From the NCBI GenBank assembly GCA_020350305.1, contig CP070709.1, positions 602,419 to 607,768 on the forward strand: a stretch of DNA of 5,350 nt. The letters are read 5' to 3'. Shown here in pieces: positions 4,334 to 5,350 of this stretch (its first letter is position 1; the number at the start of each line of letters is the position of its first letter). This DNA is from Candidatus Bathyarchaeota archaeon (lineage in GTDB: Archaea > Thermoproteota > Bathyarchaeia > Bathyarchaeales > Bathyarchaeaceae). Both the position numbers and the translations under genes were made by a program. The notes beneath the pieces were generated by a model that saw only the letters and a program-made list of their open reading frames with translations, did no database searches and was not told the origin of the DNA.

Positions 4334-5350
4334 CTAATCAGCCAAGCATACTCTTAGATAGTCTTCTAGGGTCTCGCCTGCGATTACTTCTATGTTGTAG
4401 TCTTTTGGATCTATGGAGTGCAAGTAGTTCTTCTGTGGAATAATGACTTTCTTGAATCCCCATGTTTCAGCTGCTTTGATTTTTTCGTGCAAACCACCGA
4501 CAGCCGTTACTTGTATCGAGTTGACTACGCCCACGTTGATTTCTCCCGTCACTGCAATGTCTTGTCGTATCGGCTTGCCTTCGATCAATGAGCATAAGAG
4601 AATTGCCATTGTGACGCCGGCACTTGGGCCGTCAACTCCGTAGGCTTGAGCAAAGTCTATATGCGTGAAGCATTCTTGAGCGATGTCAATCCCGTGTTTC
4701 TGCAGGATCACACTTCTGACCTTTGCCACGCTGTCTTCAATAAAGTTCTGTTCTTTTCCCTTCGCTATGCCGGTAACCCTATAGTAGCCTTTCAAAGGGT
4801 TCTTTCGATCTTTACCGTTTTTCTCAAGAAAACCCTTTACGGTTAAAACGTTTCCAGTCATTTCTCCGCTGTATGGGTCGGCAACGACAGCTAGTCCGTA
4901 TATTTGACCGATTTTCGCCCCCTTTGGTCTAATCTCGAGGAGTTTTCCTCTCTCGCTCATTTGATGCTCAAGAATCTGCTTCTGAATCGTCTTACAGTGG
5001 TTTTCTATGGCTTCTTCAACATGCCTTCTTTCAACAAACCGTTGACCATCATTTATTGCTAATGTGGCAGCTGTTTTCAATATTGCTATCATTGGTCGGA
5101 ATTTTGTGGCTAAAGCATCTTTCTTGTTGCTTCGTCTACGTCCTTCGTCAATGATTTCTTCACATGCTTCTCTACTGAACGGGATTAGATGGAACCGTGA
5201 GACTTCCTGAGCGATGAACTGAACGTATTTGCGACGGTTTTCAACAGTGTTAGGCATATCATTATTCATTCTAACGACTTTGCCATAGCCATATATCCTG
5301 TCCATGAGCGCAGGATGAATTTGTCCTATGCTGTCGAAGTTTCCGGCACC
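4334..5350 (-). CDS. lon: ATP-dependent Lon protease, C-terminal part (5' truncated)
   Basis: The last 338 residues of a Lon protease; the frame is open to the window edge, so the Walker motifs, the N-terminal domain and any membrane anchor lie outside. Numbering from the edge: AGNFDSIGQIHPALMDRIYGYG at 2-23 (first part of this stretch is the conserved Lon AGN-x-D segment, then HPAL and RI-x-GYG) belongs to the AAA+ module; its helical lid runs to about 125. The protease domain follows, with the catalytic dyad Ser243 in DGPSAG (codon 4624-4622) and Lys290 in GGLHEKIKAA (codon 4483-4481), TGEI between them and VIIP after. The dyad spacing of 47 residues is 4 more than the 43 of bacterial LonA and archaeal LonB. 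DGPSAG and GGLxEK are bacterial LonA-like, whereas archaeal LonB normally has a DSAS-type motif. Lon degrades damaged and regulatory proteins; all catalytic residues seen are intact. The internal Met at residue 16 is not a start. Confidence 0.9.
   Translation of the reverse strand, partial: GAGNFDSIGQIHPALMDRIYGYGKVVRMNNDMPNTVENRRKYVQFIAQEVSRFHLIPFSREACEEIIDEGRRRSNKKDALATKFRPMIAILKTAATLAINDGQRFVERRHVEEAIENHCKTIQKQILEHQMSERGKLLEIRPKGAKIGQIYGLAVVADPYSGEMTGNVLTVKGFLEKNGKDRKNPLKGYYRVTGIAKGKEQNFIEDSVAKVRSVILQKHGIDIAQECFTHIDFAQAYGVDGPSAGVTMAILLCSLIEGKPIRQDIAVTGEINVGVVNSIQVTAVGGLHEKIKAAETWGFKKVIIPQKNYLHSIDPKDYNIEVIAGETLEDYLRVCLAD

Noticed and set aside
4443..4846. Two 66-codon plus-strand frames opposite the Lon gene.
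   Set aside because: They are antisense shadows of the conserved protease domain.
1..5350. CRISPR arrays, transposases, insertion-sequence ends, toxin-antitoxin or defence genes.
   Set aside because: No repeated spacer pattern, no terminal inverted repeats with a transposase and no such proteins were found on either strand.

Overview
This window most likely comes from an archaeon of the TACK group, possibly a Bathyarchaeia-like lineage. The strongest pointer is ribosomal protein eS25 (S25e), which archaea of the TACK/Asgard side and eukaryotes carry and euryarchaea generally lack. A tetraether lipid synthase, a TrmB-type regulator, GGTGA-type Shine-Dalgarno sites, TATA-like boxes and T-run terminators also fit an archaeon. 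The phylum-level placement is inference; no rRNA is present.

Layout, left to right. The 3' end of an unrecognised + strand gene (1-129) ends in a T-run. A roughly 400-base gap follows (130-526), holding a weak small ORF, overlapping hairpins and a possible frameshifted coding remnant on the minus strand. Next are two + strand genes 28 bases apart: a compact sugar-phosphate nucleotidyltransferase (548-1183) and a zinc-ribbon/DUF4342 protein with a hydrophobic C-terminal segment (1212-1529). A TrmB-family regulator (1561-2307, minus) converges on them. It is divergent from a radical SAM enzyme confidently assigned to the tetraether lipid synthase (Tes) family (about 2400-3890, plus). The eS25 gene follows in the same direction (3943-4269) behind its own TATA-like box. 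The window closes with the C-terminal 338 residues of a Lon protease on the minus strand (4334-5350), cut by the window edge.

How the genes may work together. Tes joins two archaeal diether lipids tail to tail into membrane-spanning tetraethers, so it is the key enzyme here for membrane architecture. The TrmB-like gene shares its short divergent promoter region, which contains a GAAAC-N5-GAAAC repeat with a 10-bp period, so it is the natural candidate regulator of tes; this is inferred from arrangement only. eS25 and Lon are housekeeping genes for translation and protein quality control. The nucleotidyltransferase and DUF4342 genes are probably co-transcribed, but nothing else links their functions.

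I found no CRISPR array, insertion sequence, convincing RNA gene or clear defence system. The most unusual points are the lipid-synthase/regulator pair, a Lon protease domain with a 47-residue Ser-Lys spacing and bacterial-type catalytic motif, and a nucleotidyltransferase with substituted signature residues.
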